Below, in pieces: positions 1 to 11,609 of a stretch of DNA of 64,000 nt. Below the pieces are notes generated by a model. That model saw nothing but the letters and a program-made list of their open reading frames with translations, made no database searches and was not told where the DNA came from. The stretch comes from Clarkia xantiana subsp. parviflora. Taxonomy: Eukaryota; Streptophyta; Magnoliopsida; Myrtales; Onagraceae. A program made the translations under genes and the position numbers. Position 1 is the stretch's first letter. Every line of letters begins with the position of its first letter. The DNA lies in assembly GCA_036873135.1 (NCBI GenBank), contig JAPTYO010000009.1, forward strand, positions 22,155,756 through 22,219,755, in the 5' to 3' direction.

Positions 1-746
1 AACCGGGTTGGACCGGGTTGAACCGGAGTAAACCGGGACCCCAGTTCGATGGGTGGAAATCAGGGGAAAAAACAAAAAAACAAAAACAAAACCCTAGATA
101 TATAAAGTAAACTCACGCTAGACAGATGCCTCTTATTGGAAAATTCACCAACAACGCCAAAGACTTGTTCTCTTTTCCAAAGACTCTTTGGTCTTTCTTC
201 ATCACCTCATTTTTACTTCAATCTTCGGATTTCGTTCCTTGTTGAATTAGGGAGCTGACTTTACAGGACACCGCGAGTTAAGACTGATGAAGATGAGTCA
301 GTCGCCTTTCACGCCATGTCTTGATGGTTGCCGGTTGGTATCTATTATTGGGGCCTGACAGAGAACTCTTTCGTGACTTCAGGGATCTCAAAGTTTTGAT
401 AACCTTATACAGATGCTTGTCCAAGGTCATACTTTCTATTTATGTGGAAATTTTGCACAGATTGTGCGTCTTCTAATCACTGAAGCGTTTTTGTGAATCC
501 ATGGATCCCATTTTGAATTCACCATTGGCCAAAAGGAAAATTTGGATTCACTCCCAGTCCGAGAGCCTTCAAGAAACTATTTCAATTGACGATTAAAAAA
601 GAAATTGGGCAAATCAATACTTCTAGGCTTTGGATGGTAATTCCGACTGTTCTGTGATTGAACCGCCACCTGAACCGGGTTGAACCGGGTCAGACCGGTT
701 AGACCGTGAACTGTCCGCACTATCGGTTTAAGGGCCAGTCCGGTTT
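1..746. repeat. Non-autonomous repeat with AACCGGGTTG motifs, cut by the window start
   Basis: The first 40 bases and positions 660-730 both carry several copies of the motif aaccgggttg and close variants. The block ends near 746 in ccggttttcaaaacactgg, a terminus I associate with plant non-autonomous DNA elements. No coding frame of note lies between. The left end is outside the window, so superfamily and target duplication cannot be judged. Confidence 0.3.
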
Positions 747-1440
747 TCAAAACACTGGGATTAATTCATTGAATGATAAATCACTACAAGTGATGGTGAT
801 ACACGATTTAAATAACTAAAAATCAAATATTTAAAAAGGGTATCTAGAATGACTGAAAAAGTGGAAACAAGAACTATATAATTTGATCTTTATGGAAAAA
901 ATAGAAAAAAAAAAAAAAGAAGTTACCACAAGCATGGTGCTTGTGAAACATAGTAGAAAGAATTTCATTCATAGTTTTAATTCCGAGCATTAAGTCATCA
1001 CATGTATATATATAAAAAAGAAGGAAGAAAAAATCAATATTACGTCCTAACCATATCCCTTTCAACATCTCATGTTTCTTCTCATCCGCCCTTACGTTCT
1101 TCTCTCTCTTCTTCCGTTATTTGCATAACTCAATCCTTTCTCGCTCTTCTTTCACATGAATTTTCTATCATGCTTCTGGAGCATTATGCTTGTGCTTTTT
1201 TTACTACTAGGGTGGACTTAATTGTAACATATGTGAAACTTTAAAAGTAAGGAAAAGTATGAATATTTTTAATTACACCTAATATTTGTATCATAATATT
1301 AATAATGTCAATTTTCATATAGGGTTCACTTTTAGGACAATAAAAAAATGTAAAAAATGGCTACCACAGGCATGGTGCTTGTGGAGCATAGTAGAAAGAC
1401 CATCATTCACATGTCATTGTTGTCTATTATATAATCATAC
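747..1440. other. Gene-free AT-rich stretch
   Basis: No credible gene is visible. A segment around 925-960 (accacaagcatggtgcttgt) recurs near 1361-1400, so this is part of a degenerate duplicated block. Short frames here are chance. Confidence 0.5.
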
Positions 1441-2095
1441 ACACCACTTGGGCACAAAGCCAATATTTTTCTTGAGAGGCAGTAATAATTGAACTATGAC
1501 AAAATAATAAAAGAAAAAAAAATAGAAACAGCAAATATAAAATTTTAAGAAATCAAATTAAAATTAAATACAACATGTAAACCAAAAATATACATTGTTA
1601 AAAGTTAATGCGTCAATTGCCCCCTAGCCCTGATATGACTTTTCCATCGTCACATAACTCTAGGGATGGATATCGGGCTGATTCGACCCGAACCGGGTCC
1701 GCCTTTAAAAAAAATGTTTAATTCAATTATGATCTACTAGTGTATCAAATTTGAAATTGGTTACACTACTTAGGCACAAAGCCAATATATTTCTTAAGAA
1801 GCAGTAAGAAATGAACTAAGTCAAAATAATAAAAGTAAAAAATATATATATATAAGATTTTAACAAATCAAATTAAAATAAAATACAACATGTAGGACTA
1901 AAAATATACATTGTTAAAAGTTAAAGGCGTCAATTGCCCCCTCTCCTTGATATGACTTTGCACATCGTCATATAGCTCTAGGGATGGACATCGGCTGATT
2001 CGACTTGAACCGGGTCCGATTTAAAAAATTAAAAAAAAAAAAAAAAAAAAAACTGTTTAATTCAATTATGACCTACCAGTGGATCAAATTTGAAA
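1441..2095. repeat. Degenerate direct repeat, two units of about 320 bp
   Basis: The unit beginning with the 'cacttgggcacaaagccaat' stretch near 1446 recurs near 1767. Both units then hold the same gcgtcaattgccccct segment (1610 and 1926) and the same start of a GGTT-rich element (tagggatgga, 1662 and 1979). The second unit continues into the complete element at 1979-2420. Confidence 0.55.
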
Positions 2096-2420
2096 TAGGC
2101 TCTGGTTTTTCCCTAGAAAAACTGGTTTGTTTAGAAAAGTCCAAAATCGGATCAGAATTGTTTGCAAAAAACAATTTTGGTTCGATTCTGAGCGGACTCG
2201 AACCGTTATTTGTATGGTTTATATTAACTTTTAAAGAAAAAAATAGTTCTAAAGTTGGTTCTGATTCGGATCTGAATAAGTATAATCATAGTTTTGATAT
2301 TGGTTAGAACTTGAAAAACTAATTTTTTGAACTGGTCCAGATTGATCAAATTCTTAATAGTCTGATTCCAAATCAGTTCTAAACCGGTCTAACCATACCG
2401 ATTTAAAATTCATAACCCTA
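1979..2420. mobile_element. Putative non-autonomous hAT-like element
   Basis: It starts with tagggatgg and ends with cataaccctA, imperfect inverted ends. Flanking octamers are tatagctc (1971-1978) and catggctc (2421-2428), six of eight matching, as expected for an eroded hAT target duplication. The interior is rich in ggttc/gaacc motifs. It has no coding capacity. Confidence 0.4.
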
Positions 2421-2432
2421 CATGGCTCCACG

Positions 2433-3708
2433 TAGGGCTGGGCATAAAAATCGGTTCGGGCGAACCGAACCGGAACCGAACCAATACGAACCGGTTCTAA
2501 CTGAACCGGTTCTTAAATGGTTCGGATTTAATAAGGAATATATGAAGCGGTTTTTGACTGGTTCAAAACAGGTTCCGAACCGGTTATGAACCGGTTTTTC
2601 AGAACCACTTTTGTTACATAAAGCCTAAATTGTTAGATAGTAAGTAATACACTCTTGCATCCTTTTTTTGGGTAGAATAAAGTGCTATCAACAAGCCGAG
2701 TATCCGGCAAGCTCGACTCGACTCGGTGTCATACTTGACATGTTCGAGTTCGCCTCAACTCGGCTCAATAGTCAACTAAATAATAAATGGTGCACCTTAG
2801 CTCGAGGTCGAACTCGGCTCGATTAGGATTTTGGCTCGACCTCGAGCTTGAACTCTTTTTCGAATCAATATATACATATATAATATTATTACGTAAAGCT
2901 CGAAAAACTCAAATTCGAACTCGACTCGAATAGGCAAAATAAAAAAGCGCGATTAGGCTCGCGAGCCTCTCGAGTCGAGTACACGTGAACTCGACTCTGT
3001 ATCAGAAAAAGCTCGAATCGACTCGAAATTTAGCGATTCGAATTTGAATATCAACCAAGCCGATCTCAAGAAGCTCACAAGTAGCTTGACTCGTTTACAC
3101 CATAGGGTAGATCCTTCACTATTTGGGTTTGGTTCATATTGGATATATAGATGGTCGTAGCAGATTTGTTTACTTATATATAGCTATTATATATTATGTT
3201 AGCCCGATCAGTTGAGTTCAGTTTTGAACTCTTAACTTAACTCATAAATAGTTCTATATTTTAACTGAGATGATATATTAAGTCGCTTAATATAAAAAAT
3301 TTCAACCAGAGATTTGCTGCACTTTTGAAGTTTGAGCTACGTCTCTTGACATCGTTTAAAGTCTCGAGATTTATGTTTTAAATATTTTGACTTTTTTTAT
3401 ATTATTAGATTGTTTCTAATTTAGACTTTGATACTCTATGCTCTGAAGCGATCAATTGTCTTTATAGTTTGTATTTTGTAAATTTGTGGATTGCTTATGA
3501 ATTATCAACTTGGATGTGTATTTTGAATTTCAGTAAAAAAAATGAAAAAATGTTCAAAACCGGTTCGAACCGTTCAGAACCGGTTCTCCTATGGTTCGGT
3601 TTTACGACCTAAAATATGGTTCAGTTCTTACATAGTATAGAGAACCAAGTAAACCTAAAATTCGATTCTGAACCGGTTCGGCCCAGAACCGAACCATGCG
3701 CAACCCTA
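2433..3708. mobile_element. Non-autonomous hAT element with perfect 8-bp target duplication
   Basis: Ends are inverted: tagggctg at 2433 and caaccctA at 3701-3708. The octamer gctccacg flanks it on both sides (2425-2432 and 3709-3716), the 8-bp signature of hAT transposition. Subterminal regions are packed with gaaccggtt motifs, likely transposase-binding repeats, such as 2450-2610 and 3555-3700. There is no transposase frame, so it must have moved with an enzyme supplied in trans. A second element interrupts it at 2677-3104. Confidence 0.75.
2677..3104. mobile_element. Nested CTCGA-rich non-autonomous element
   Basis: A 428-bp block dense in ctcgactcg/gctcgag motifs lies inside the hAT element. 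The heptamer gggtaga occurs directly before (2670-2676) and after it (3105-3111), extending to 7 of 8 for an octamer. The right end, read in reverse, starts tatggtgtaaacgagtc. Probably another hAT-type element, but the terminal repeats are weak. Confidence 0.5.
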
Positions 3709-3929
3709 GCTCCACGCCTTCGAATACGTTATGTCTATGTGACAATAGGAATTATTGACTAGATACGGACGGATGCTACGGATGCTCTAAAACCCTATCG
3801 ATCTTAGATAGCTTGCCAAATCAACCTTGTAGGGCCACATTAAAGTCCAGACAATTCACTTTCAGTTCGGCCCATCAAAACCTCACTAAAAGGGCCCTTG
3901 ATAATAATAATATGGTCCTCTCATCAATA

Positions 3930-5428
3930 TCTATCTATATATATATAAGGGAACATGTGAGAGAGTGAAGCATTTTGGGTGTGTCACATCATCAATTTAG
4001 ATTAACCTAATCGTGCCACATCATCATCTGTTACACAACCCATTTTGTTTTTATTTTTATTTATATTTATTCTTCTCAGCCTGTTTAAGGCTTTTGAATG
4101 TTGGATCAGCCTTTTTTTGATGTTGTTTCTTGGCCCACTATGACAGCTTTTTTTTTTATGTCGTAAATAAAGTGGATTATCAGAACCTGGTGGTCCAAGA
4201 AGCAACGTCATCCGAAAAATTTACATTAAAGACATTTGTAGCATTGCCAACAAGTAGATATTGAGCAAAAAAAAAAAAAAACAAGTAGATACATAGCTAC
4301 ATTCTATATTGCAGCTATGTTTTGCTTTGTTTTGAATGACATGTCCATCATTGTTTCGTTATTGTCATTGCTTATTGTTTCATTAGGATTTGATATTGCA
4401 ATAGACTGTGTGATGTTTGGCACGAGTCATTACATATTAATGTTATGGCAAAAAAAAAAGTACATGTTAATGTTTATACTGAAATTGGAGTATAGGCTTT
4501 CATTAGGCTAAGAAATAATTATTTTGGGCCAAGACCAATTAAATAGTTTTGAGCTGGAGCTAGGTTTTTTTTTTTTTTTGCTACAATATTGTTATATTTG
4601 CAAATAAATTTTTGTTATATTTCAGTATAATCATGGTTAAAAAAAAAAAGATTTATTTATAATTGCACAGATAAAGTTCATTTAGTTACATCAATTTTTA
4701 TGGTTTTTTTTTCTTTCAAATTTTAAGTCACATGTTTATTGATTTTTTTTTTACAAAAATTATGTTTTTTTAATTTATTTTTCAACATCATCACATATAA
4801 AAATAAATGAGAGCTTATAATTGCACAAATAAAGTTCACTTAGTTACGTCAATTTTTATTGTTTTTTTTATTTCGAATTTTAAGTCCCGATTTTGTTTAT
4901 TCAATTTTTTTTTCTAATAAATTAATTTGTCAACATCATCATCACGTATGAAAATAAATTAGTCCAACATAATTTCCCCGAATTATTTTATTATTCATAT
5001 AGACATATAACAAACCATCAGCGCGGTGCGCAGGATAATAACACAATCTCCATAATTCTGCCAAATCAGCAGTTTAAGAAACTCTCCAGTCATCAGCTTA
5101 ATCCAGAACATTTAGACTCCTCTTCTTCATGTGCCATAATTCTTCTTCATTCCAGTCAGGTTCTTAATATCATGTCAATTACAATTAACACTAAAACAAT
5201 TATAACATATACGCAACCTAATAAATTATATATGAACATAATATTTATAAAAAAAAATTAAACATAAAAATTAGAACAATATATTATTTAACATACCAAA
5301 AACAATTCAATTATATATACAAACATAAACACTGAATATTCATTAAAACTAAATTACTCTCAAAATAAACCAATACAAATATTCACTTTTTAACTTGCAC
5401 CCGCGCGTAGCGCGGGGTCAGCACCTAG
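3930..5428 (+). mobile_element. Non-autonomous Helitron (A)
   Basis: It begins at a TC followed by a tatata tract and ends in CTAG (5425-5428), preceded by the GC hairpin ccgcgcgtagcgcgg at 5401-5415, the typical Helitron 3' end. No target duplication is expected or seen; the next base is T. The interior is AT-rich and encodes no Rep/helicase. A second GC-rich site near 5019-5033 may be an older end. Confidence 0.6.
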
Positions 5429-5690
5429 TATATAATAAAGGAAAGGGAAAGAGAATGAACTCACCTTCTGATGCCACGTCAGCATTAAGGAATTACCTGG
5501 TGATGCGACGTCAGCATAGTATATAATTTATCATCAAGCATATTTAGATCAAATTTCGTTGGGCTTTGTGATTGATATGGTTTAGGCTAGGCTATTCTTT
5601 GTTGGGTAAGCTATTTGAATTATCAAACCTTTTATATTCATTTAAGTAAAGATAATTAAAAGATTAAATATAATATATATATATATATAT
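5429..5690 (+). mobile_element. Helitron 5' fragment (B)
   Basis: The stretch starts tatataataaagg directly after the end of Helitron A and is almost the same as 7424-7675, including the ccacgtcagcattaagg segment. It lacks its own hairpin end and stops at an AT tract where the next Helitron begins. Read as a 5' fragment cut by, or copied beside, its neighbour. Confidence 0.5.
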
Positions 5691-7278
5691 ATATCTATAT
5701 ATATAATAAGTTAAAGGGAGAGAGAAAGTGCTTACCAAAAATCGCCACATCAGCATTTCCGAGCATCCCATGTGTGCCACCTCGGATTTTTTCAGCCAAT
5801 AGCACATCTCCACGTCGCATGCCTATACAGCAAGGATAACAGACAGCCGCACCGAATTTCTCCCACCCCGCACGTTATGTTTTTTTTTTGTTAAACAAAA
5901 AAAGTTTTTGTCTATGTAACCACCCATCAATAATTAATTCCATTTTCTCTCTCGAATATTTAAGAAATATATATAATATTTATGTATGCTCCTTTTTATC
6001 AATATATATAAGATTACCTGATATTTGTTTTCCAATATTTGTTCAATAATTTATTAGTTAAAAATTTAAAATAAATTATAAAAAATGCATTAAATATAAA
6101 AAAAATGTAAATACATAAAAATGTAGAAAATAATTAACATAAGAAATAAATTGTAATATAAACTATGTTTAATATTGTAAATAAATAAATAAAAATGCAA
6201 AATTTTAAATTAAAAGTTTGGAGGAATTTTTTTTTTCTTTTGTTTATAACATATATTTCTAACTTATAGACATTTTTATAACAAATTAAAAATAATAAAA
6301 TGTATATATTTTTTAAAATATTAATTAGTGTAAACAAATAAATAAATCAAAAAAAAATGCAAAATTTTAAATTAAAAGTTTGGAGGAAATTTTTTTTTCT
6401 TTTGTTTATAACATATATTTCTAACTTATAGACATTTTTATAACAAATTAAAAATAATAAAATGTATATATTTTTTAAAATATTAATTAGTGTAAACAAA
6501 TATCTACATAAAATGTAAACCAATAATATTATATTAATTTTTTTAGAATACACGGATAAATGATTGATAATTAATTATTAATAATGTTAAGTTGTAATAT
6601 GATTTGGATAACGCGTTAAAAGAGGTGGATCAATAAATGTAAATATAATTTTAAACTAAGAGATAAATTTATTAAGTAAAAATGTATAAATATAATGATA
6701 GAGAGGTGGACGAAATAAGAGAGAGAAATATGTAATTCCGTAAAAAAAAATGTAACAAAATATGAAGGAAAGGTCGAACATTTTCATCGACGCGTGCTTT
6801 TTTTGCAAAAATTAGCTGCTATAATCTTCTTTAATTTGCTTTAGATAGATAGTTAATCTTAGTATATTTTTTTTAGAAGAAAGATACTTAGCTGTGAACA
6901 CAAAGTCTGTGATTTATTTAATTTACTGAGACAAAGTACTGAATTTGAGGATTATTTTGTAATAAAGTTTACTTGAATAGAAAAATATTTTTATGTATTT
7001 ATATTTTGGATAGGTTAATGACTTACATTGAAAATTTTATGTATTTATATTTAAGTTAGGAGTTAACAGACGTCGTGATTCATCGATAAAATTGTACGTT
7101 TATACTTAGAACAATGAAATGTTAGTCTGAATGTGGCACAACAGCCTAAGTTACATTTCAATAAGTCTTTTTCTTCTAAAATTGTGGTTGATCTTAATTT
7201 TAAATCTTCTATATATATATATATAAACATATACGATTTAGCCAGTCGCCAGGCGCGTAGCGCGGGTTCAGCACCTAG
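5691..7278 (+). mobile_element. Non-autonomous Helitron (C)
   Basis: It starts at a tatatctatatatata tract. It ends in CTAG at 7275-7278, after the hairpin region aggcgcgtagcgcggg (7250-7265). The 3' 30 bases match those of Helitron A, so the two belong to one family. No coding capacity; an internal 162-bp duplication is listed separately. Confidence 0.6.
6180..6503. repeat. Two tandem 162-bp units
   Basis: The segment with aaaaatgcaaaattttaaat at 6191 recurs at 6353, giving a 162-bp period. The units are almost identical through the gtgtaaacaaat end, so the duplication is young compared with the surrounding Helitron. Confidence 0.7.
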
Positions 7279-7680
7279 TATATATATAGAAGTAAGAGGA
7301 AAGAGAGTTGTCTATCCTGAGTGTGCCACCTAAGCATTCTCATAACTGTGGGCTGAATGTGGTCTTTTAATGAGTCAACTGAGTTTTTTAATAGGCCCGT
7401 CATATGAATCTATCTATCTATCTATATATATAATAAAGGAAAGGGAAAGAGAATGAACTCACTTTCTGATGCCACGTCAGCATTAAGGAATTACCTGGCG
7501 ATGCCACGTCAGCATAGTATATAATTTATCATCAAGCATATTTAAATCAAATTTCGTTGGGCTTTGTGATTGATATGGTTTGGGCTAGGCTATTCTTTGT
7601 TGGGTAAGCTATTTGAATTATCAAACCTTTTATATTCAGTTAAGTAAAGATAATTAAAAGATTAAATATAATTGGCTATA
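7279..7680 (+). mobile_element. Further Helitron fragments, including second copy of fragment B
   Basis: From 7279 another tatata-led fragment runs to about 7410. It is followed by 7415-7680, which repeats 5429-5680 with only a few differences (for example cctggcgatgccacg against cctggtgatgcgacg). No hairpin end is present, so both are 5' pieces. Confidence 0.5.
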
Positions 7681-7791
7681 ATCCACGTGTTTTTTTTTTT
7701 TTTTTTGGTATTAATCCTCCATGTGCTTGACTTTGGAGAGTAAATGCAAATCTATTCTTCTACCTATATAATACAACATTCATATGTAGTA

Positions 7792-7836
<45 letters not shown>

Positions 7837-9643
7837 GTTTGGTTGAGTATATTTTTGGGCCGCAAAAGCCAAAAACAATCTTTTTAGTTGGAATAATATT
7901 TATTATTAATATAAAAAATTATATAGATGCTACAACGGTTAATTGTTGTTACTTAGTCCAATTCAGGAACTAACGCCTCTTCTGGTTTGATCATGTCTAA
8001 TAACTTTTTTAATTTTAGGTTCTAATAAATTTCTTTAATATTATAACTGGTTTTTAGTATTTATATTTTAGGGCTTTTTCCATATATCAAAATAAGTTTA
8101 TTACGGTTTAATGATCTGATCTAATTTTCAGATCGTGGAAAAATAATAATAATTTCGGATTGGTTCTCATACTTTTTATGTTTTTTGTATTATATTTTTA
8201 ATTACTTATTTAACATTAAAAATTATTCATAATTTATATTATAAAAATAGCTCTAATCACATTTGTTGGTAAAATAATTCATTTTTCTAATAGTATTTTT
8301 TTCTATATATATATATATATATATATATTAATTACTATTCTTACTATTCTACAATTTTATCGTTCATGGTATACCCGAATATTGATTATAATTAACAACT
8401 TGGTCATTATAATTTAGAAAAGTTGCATGAAAATGAAAATATCAATCCTCTCTCAAATTTTATTTTTATCTCTCTAATTAAACTCACGTTTCTTCTCTCA
8501 GTCCTCAATTACTTTCCTTATTAATTACTTCCATTCCCACTTTTTCAGCGCCATTAAACCTCACTTCCAAACTCAGCCATATGAAAAGTCAGGAAACGAA
8601 GCAATTAAATCAAACTGCAGTTACTATTTAAAATGAAGTATTACTAAGAAAATGAATAGTCATACTTGACACTATATATAGATATTTTTCCTATATGTGA
8701 TCTTACAATTCGGAAGGTTGAGAGTTAGTCAATAGGGATGATTGGGAGTCTAATATGGTTGAAGAGGAGCTTATTGAAGTCGGTTCCGTCACCGGTCGTC
8801 AAGTCGCCCCCTCATCGGTTTCATGTCGTCGGTCGCCAACTCGCCCCTCATTGGTCTTCCTCCCGTCGCAGGTCGACCCCCCATCACACGTCGCTCGCCC
8901 GCCATTGCTCAAATAGATTTGTGATTGATAGTAGCCACAGGAGAAGAAACTCAAAAGTCACAAACTAGCTGAGTTGGGCTTTAGAGCTATTTTTATTGTA
9001 TTAAAAAAAACTGGCTAAAATAAATAAATATTTGAAGTAATAGTATTTAATTTGTGTAACATTAGAAATAGGGATATTATAGTGATTCCGTGTTTTTATT
9101 TGGTGAACTTATAGTTGTATAGTCTGATTCTAAAATTAACAGTTATATCATGGTTTTTTTTTTTTTTTTGCCAATATATTCCACTGTTCAATGTACAATT
9201 TTGATAATATTTAGTTTATTATTATTATTATTATTAGTTTTTATGTATAAAATTAAATTATGAAATTACTTATATATCTAAAATTTAGTTATGTTGTTAT
9301 AATAATAATTATTAACTATACTATTATTATATTACTAATTTAGTGTAACTCCTTAAATTGTAGTCATTTTTTGCATAAATGATTTTGAGTTATGCATTAT
9401 AATTTCTTAAAAGTTATATGGAGTCTAATAATTGACATTATCTTTCATTTAAGAATTTTAAAAATCTTATGTCTCTTCGTTAAAATTATATAAACAATAA
9501 ATTGACTACTATATAAACAACAAATTAACCACTTTATCATTTTTTTTAAATATTACTATAATGTATGAGTAAATATATTTTGATCTAATAATGTCTAATT
9601 TTCTCCTATGTAAGTGTAGTTTTTATAATATTTTATATTTTAC
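7681..9643. other. AT-rich intergenic DNA, no recognisable gene
   Basis: It holds a (taa)n microsatellite at about 7789-7836, other AT tracts and a small GC-richer patch at 8755-8920 with repeated gtcgcc/ggtcgtc motifs. The 76-codon frame over that patch has no recognised domain and a biased composition, so I do not call it a gene. Confidence 0.5.
7789..7836. repeat. (TAA)n microsatellite
   Basis: About 16 uninterrupted taa repeats are visible. Confidence 0.9.
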
Positions 9644-10965
9644 TGTAAACACCTAATTTTGGTACGCGCGACATGTATGTAACATGTTAAAAATGTTATG
9701 TGTAACGCGTTTAAAAAAAGAAAATATCTAAATATGGAAGGTCATGGGGTTGCCAAAAATAAACTCAGTTTAAATTAGGATAGTATATATGCATTAAATA
9801 TGATGTAATAATCAGAAAATATATAGTATATATTTATGGCAAGATTCATAAACATATATATATATATATAATTTTCGGATTTATTGAGGTGTATATTCTA
9901 GCAAATATTGTTTTCCTAATATTAGGGGTGTAGAGTAGTTATAAATAGGTCCCTTGATAATGTAAAAAACACAGAGCCATTAATCAGAATAACATACTAT
10001 TTTTTTTCTTCAAATTCGTGCAGAGAGTTCTGTTTTCCTTTCTACTCCCGTCATCTCTGTCCTCGCCGGAGCTCCACCCTGCATCTCCGGCCACGGCGCT
10101 GCCCTTCCCGACCCCTGCGACGTCCTTCCCGTCTCGCTGCCGGTCACCGGAGTATTGCCCCGTGCTCGCGATCCAATCCGCCGCCGGAAGGGCCTCCCAT
10201 CTCGCTGCGTCTGACCGCTGCCCAGACCCACCAGAGCTGCTGGATTGCGCCTGTCCCTGCCGGTGCCGCCACGTCGCCTGTCGCCCGCTGCTGCCTGCTC
10301 CGGCGCCCTCTGCAGTCTATTCCGGTGGTTGCTGTCTTCTAGGAGAAGACGAGTTAAACCGTTCTGTTTTTTTTTTTAATTATTATTATTATTATTATTA
10401 TTTAATAATTAATTTTCTGTTTATTTATTGTTATTATTAAATCATATTAGTTAGGTAATTAAAATGTAAATATAATTAGATAACATGTTTTATGTGTATA
10501 TATGTATAACATATAGTTATTAGATTATATCATGGTTTGAACATTCATAGTTTATTTAAATTTTGTCTCAATTAAGGGGTTTAGATGCATAATAGGGTTT
10601 TTAGGCTTAAGTTTGTTATTAATAATAGCTCATGTGCAAAATTAGTTTAATTTGTGATACCATTAGATTAATTAGTCGTGATGCATGTTTAAATTTTTAA
10701 ATTGGTAAATAAGTTAATTAAGTACCGAAAGGGCGTAATTAGAAAAATAATTTTTTTAAAAATTAGTAACAGAACCCCCGAACTCAAATTTTGGACCGCA
10801 GACCGATTAATTTACTTAGGTGTTTAATTCGTTATTTACCTGTGTAATTTAGGTTTCTAGTTAGCCATAATTAGCTAGTGGCGACTCTTTTTAAAAAAAA
10901 TTCCATGCTTTTCAAAATCCACGTTTCAAAAACGTAATCGCCTTAGGTTAGATTTAGGTCTGACA
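9644..10965 (+). repeat. G 5' LTR
   Basis: It starts tgtaaacacc and ends aggtctgaca. A TATA-like ttataaatag lies at about 9938-9948. A GC-rich block (10018-10340) is followed by T and TTA tracts. The stretch gtaccgaaagggcgtaatta near 10722 is shared with the 3' LTR (near 17982), as is the following cccccgaactcaaatttt. Confidence 0.75.
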
Positions 10966-10985
10966 ATTTGGCGACTCTGCTTGGG
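10966..10985 (+). promoter_or_regulatory. G primer-binding site
   Basis: Directly after the LTR comes atttggcgactctgcttggg. The position and the tggcg start fit a tRNA 3'-end complement used to prime minus-strand synthesis. I do not assign the tRNA. Confidence 0.6.
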
Positions 10986-11609
10986 ACGCATTTTTTTAGA
11001 GGGTTCGGGCTTGTTAAAATTACTTGTTTGCCATGTTTTAGTTTTATATAGATGTTACTCTAATTTTTTTTTTTTGTGTAATAGGTACAAGTTTTTTTTT
11101 TTTCACTAACGTTTGTTTTTTGATTAAAACCTGCACACACCACCCTAGAATAAGGACCAAACGCCTAAAACCCAGGGCGACTAGGAACCCCGGAGGTTTA
11201 GTACGGTACGACTGGAGCGGCCGGGCCGCCGGTACGGTTCGGAAAAACTCAACTCTCTTGTGAAGGTCCTATGATCCTTGTGATGGGGTGAGGAAACCAC
11301 CTTGTCGGGAACCTGTCAGTGGAACCAACCATAGAGCAAAGCAAAAAACACACTACCTGAAGCTTCAATCCGGCTGATATGTGTACATGCGTGGTTTTCG
11401 TTTTCGCTTTGTCATTCTCGACCCTTAGGTTTTATGGTGTATAGGATATGGGTCCATGTGTAATCTTACTCTTATAATATTGTAATTGTAATTGTGGCGT
11501 GGATATTAGTGGAAATTTTACTTTTAAAGCATGCATCATCATTTTTCAAAAATTAAGTGTCATTCGTTTCACCAACTCTAAAACGCTTTATACTCCATTT
11601 TTGGTAAGG

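Noticed and set aside
8738..8968. 76-codon frame in a GC-richer patch
   Set aside because: No recognised domain, repeat-like ccgtc/gtcgcc composition, and no splice or promoter support.
10010..10440. 140-codon frame and its antisense partner in a GC-rich block
   Set aside because: Lies inside the G 5' LTR; open frames on both strands reflect GC-richness, with no domain.
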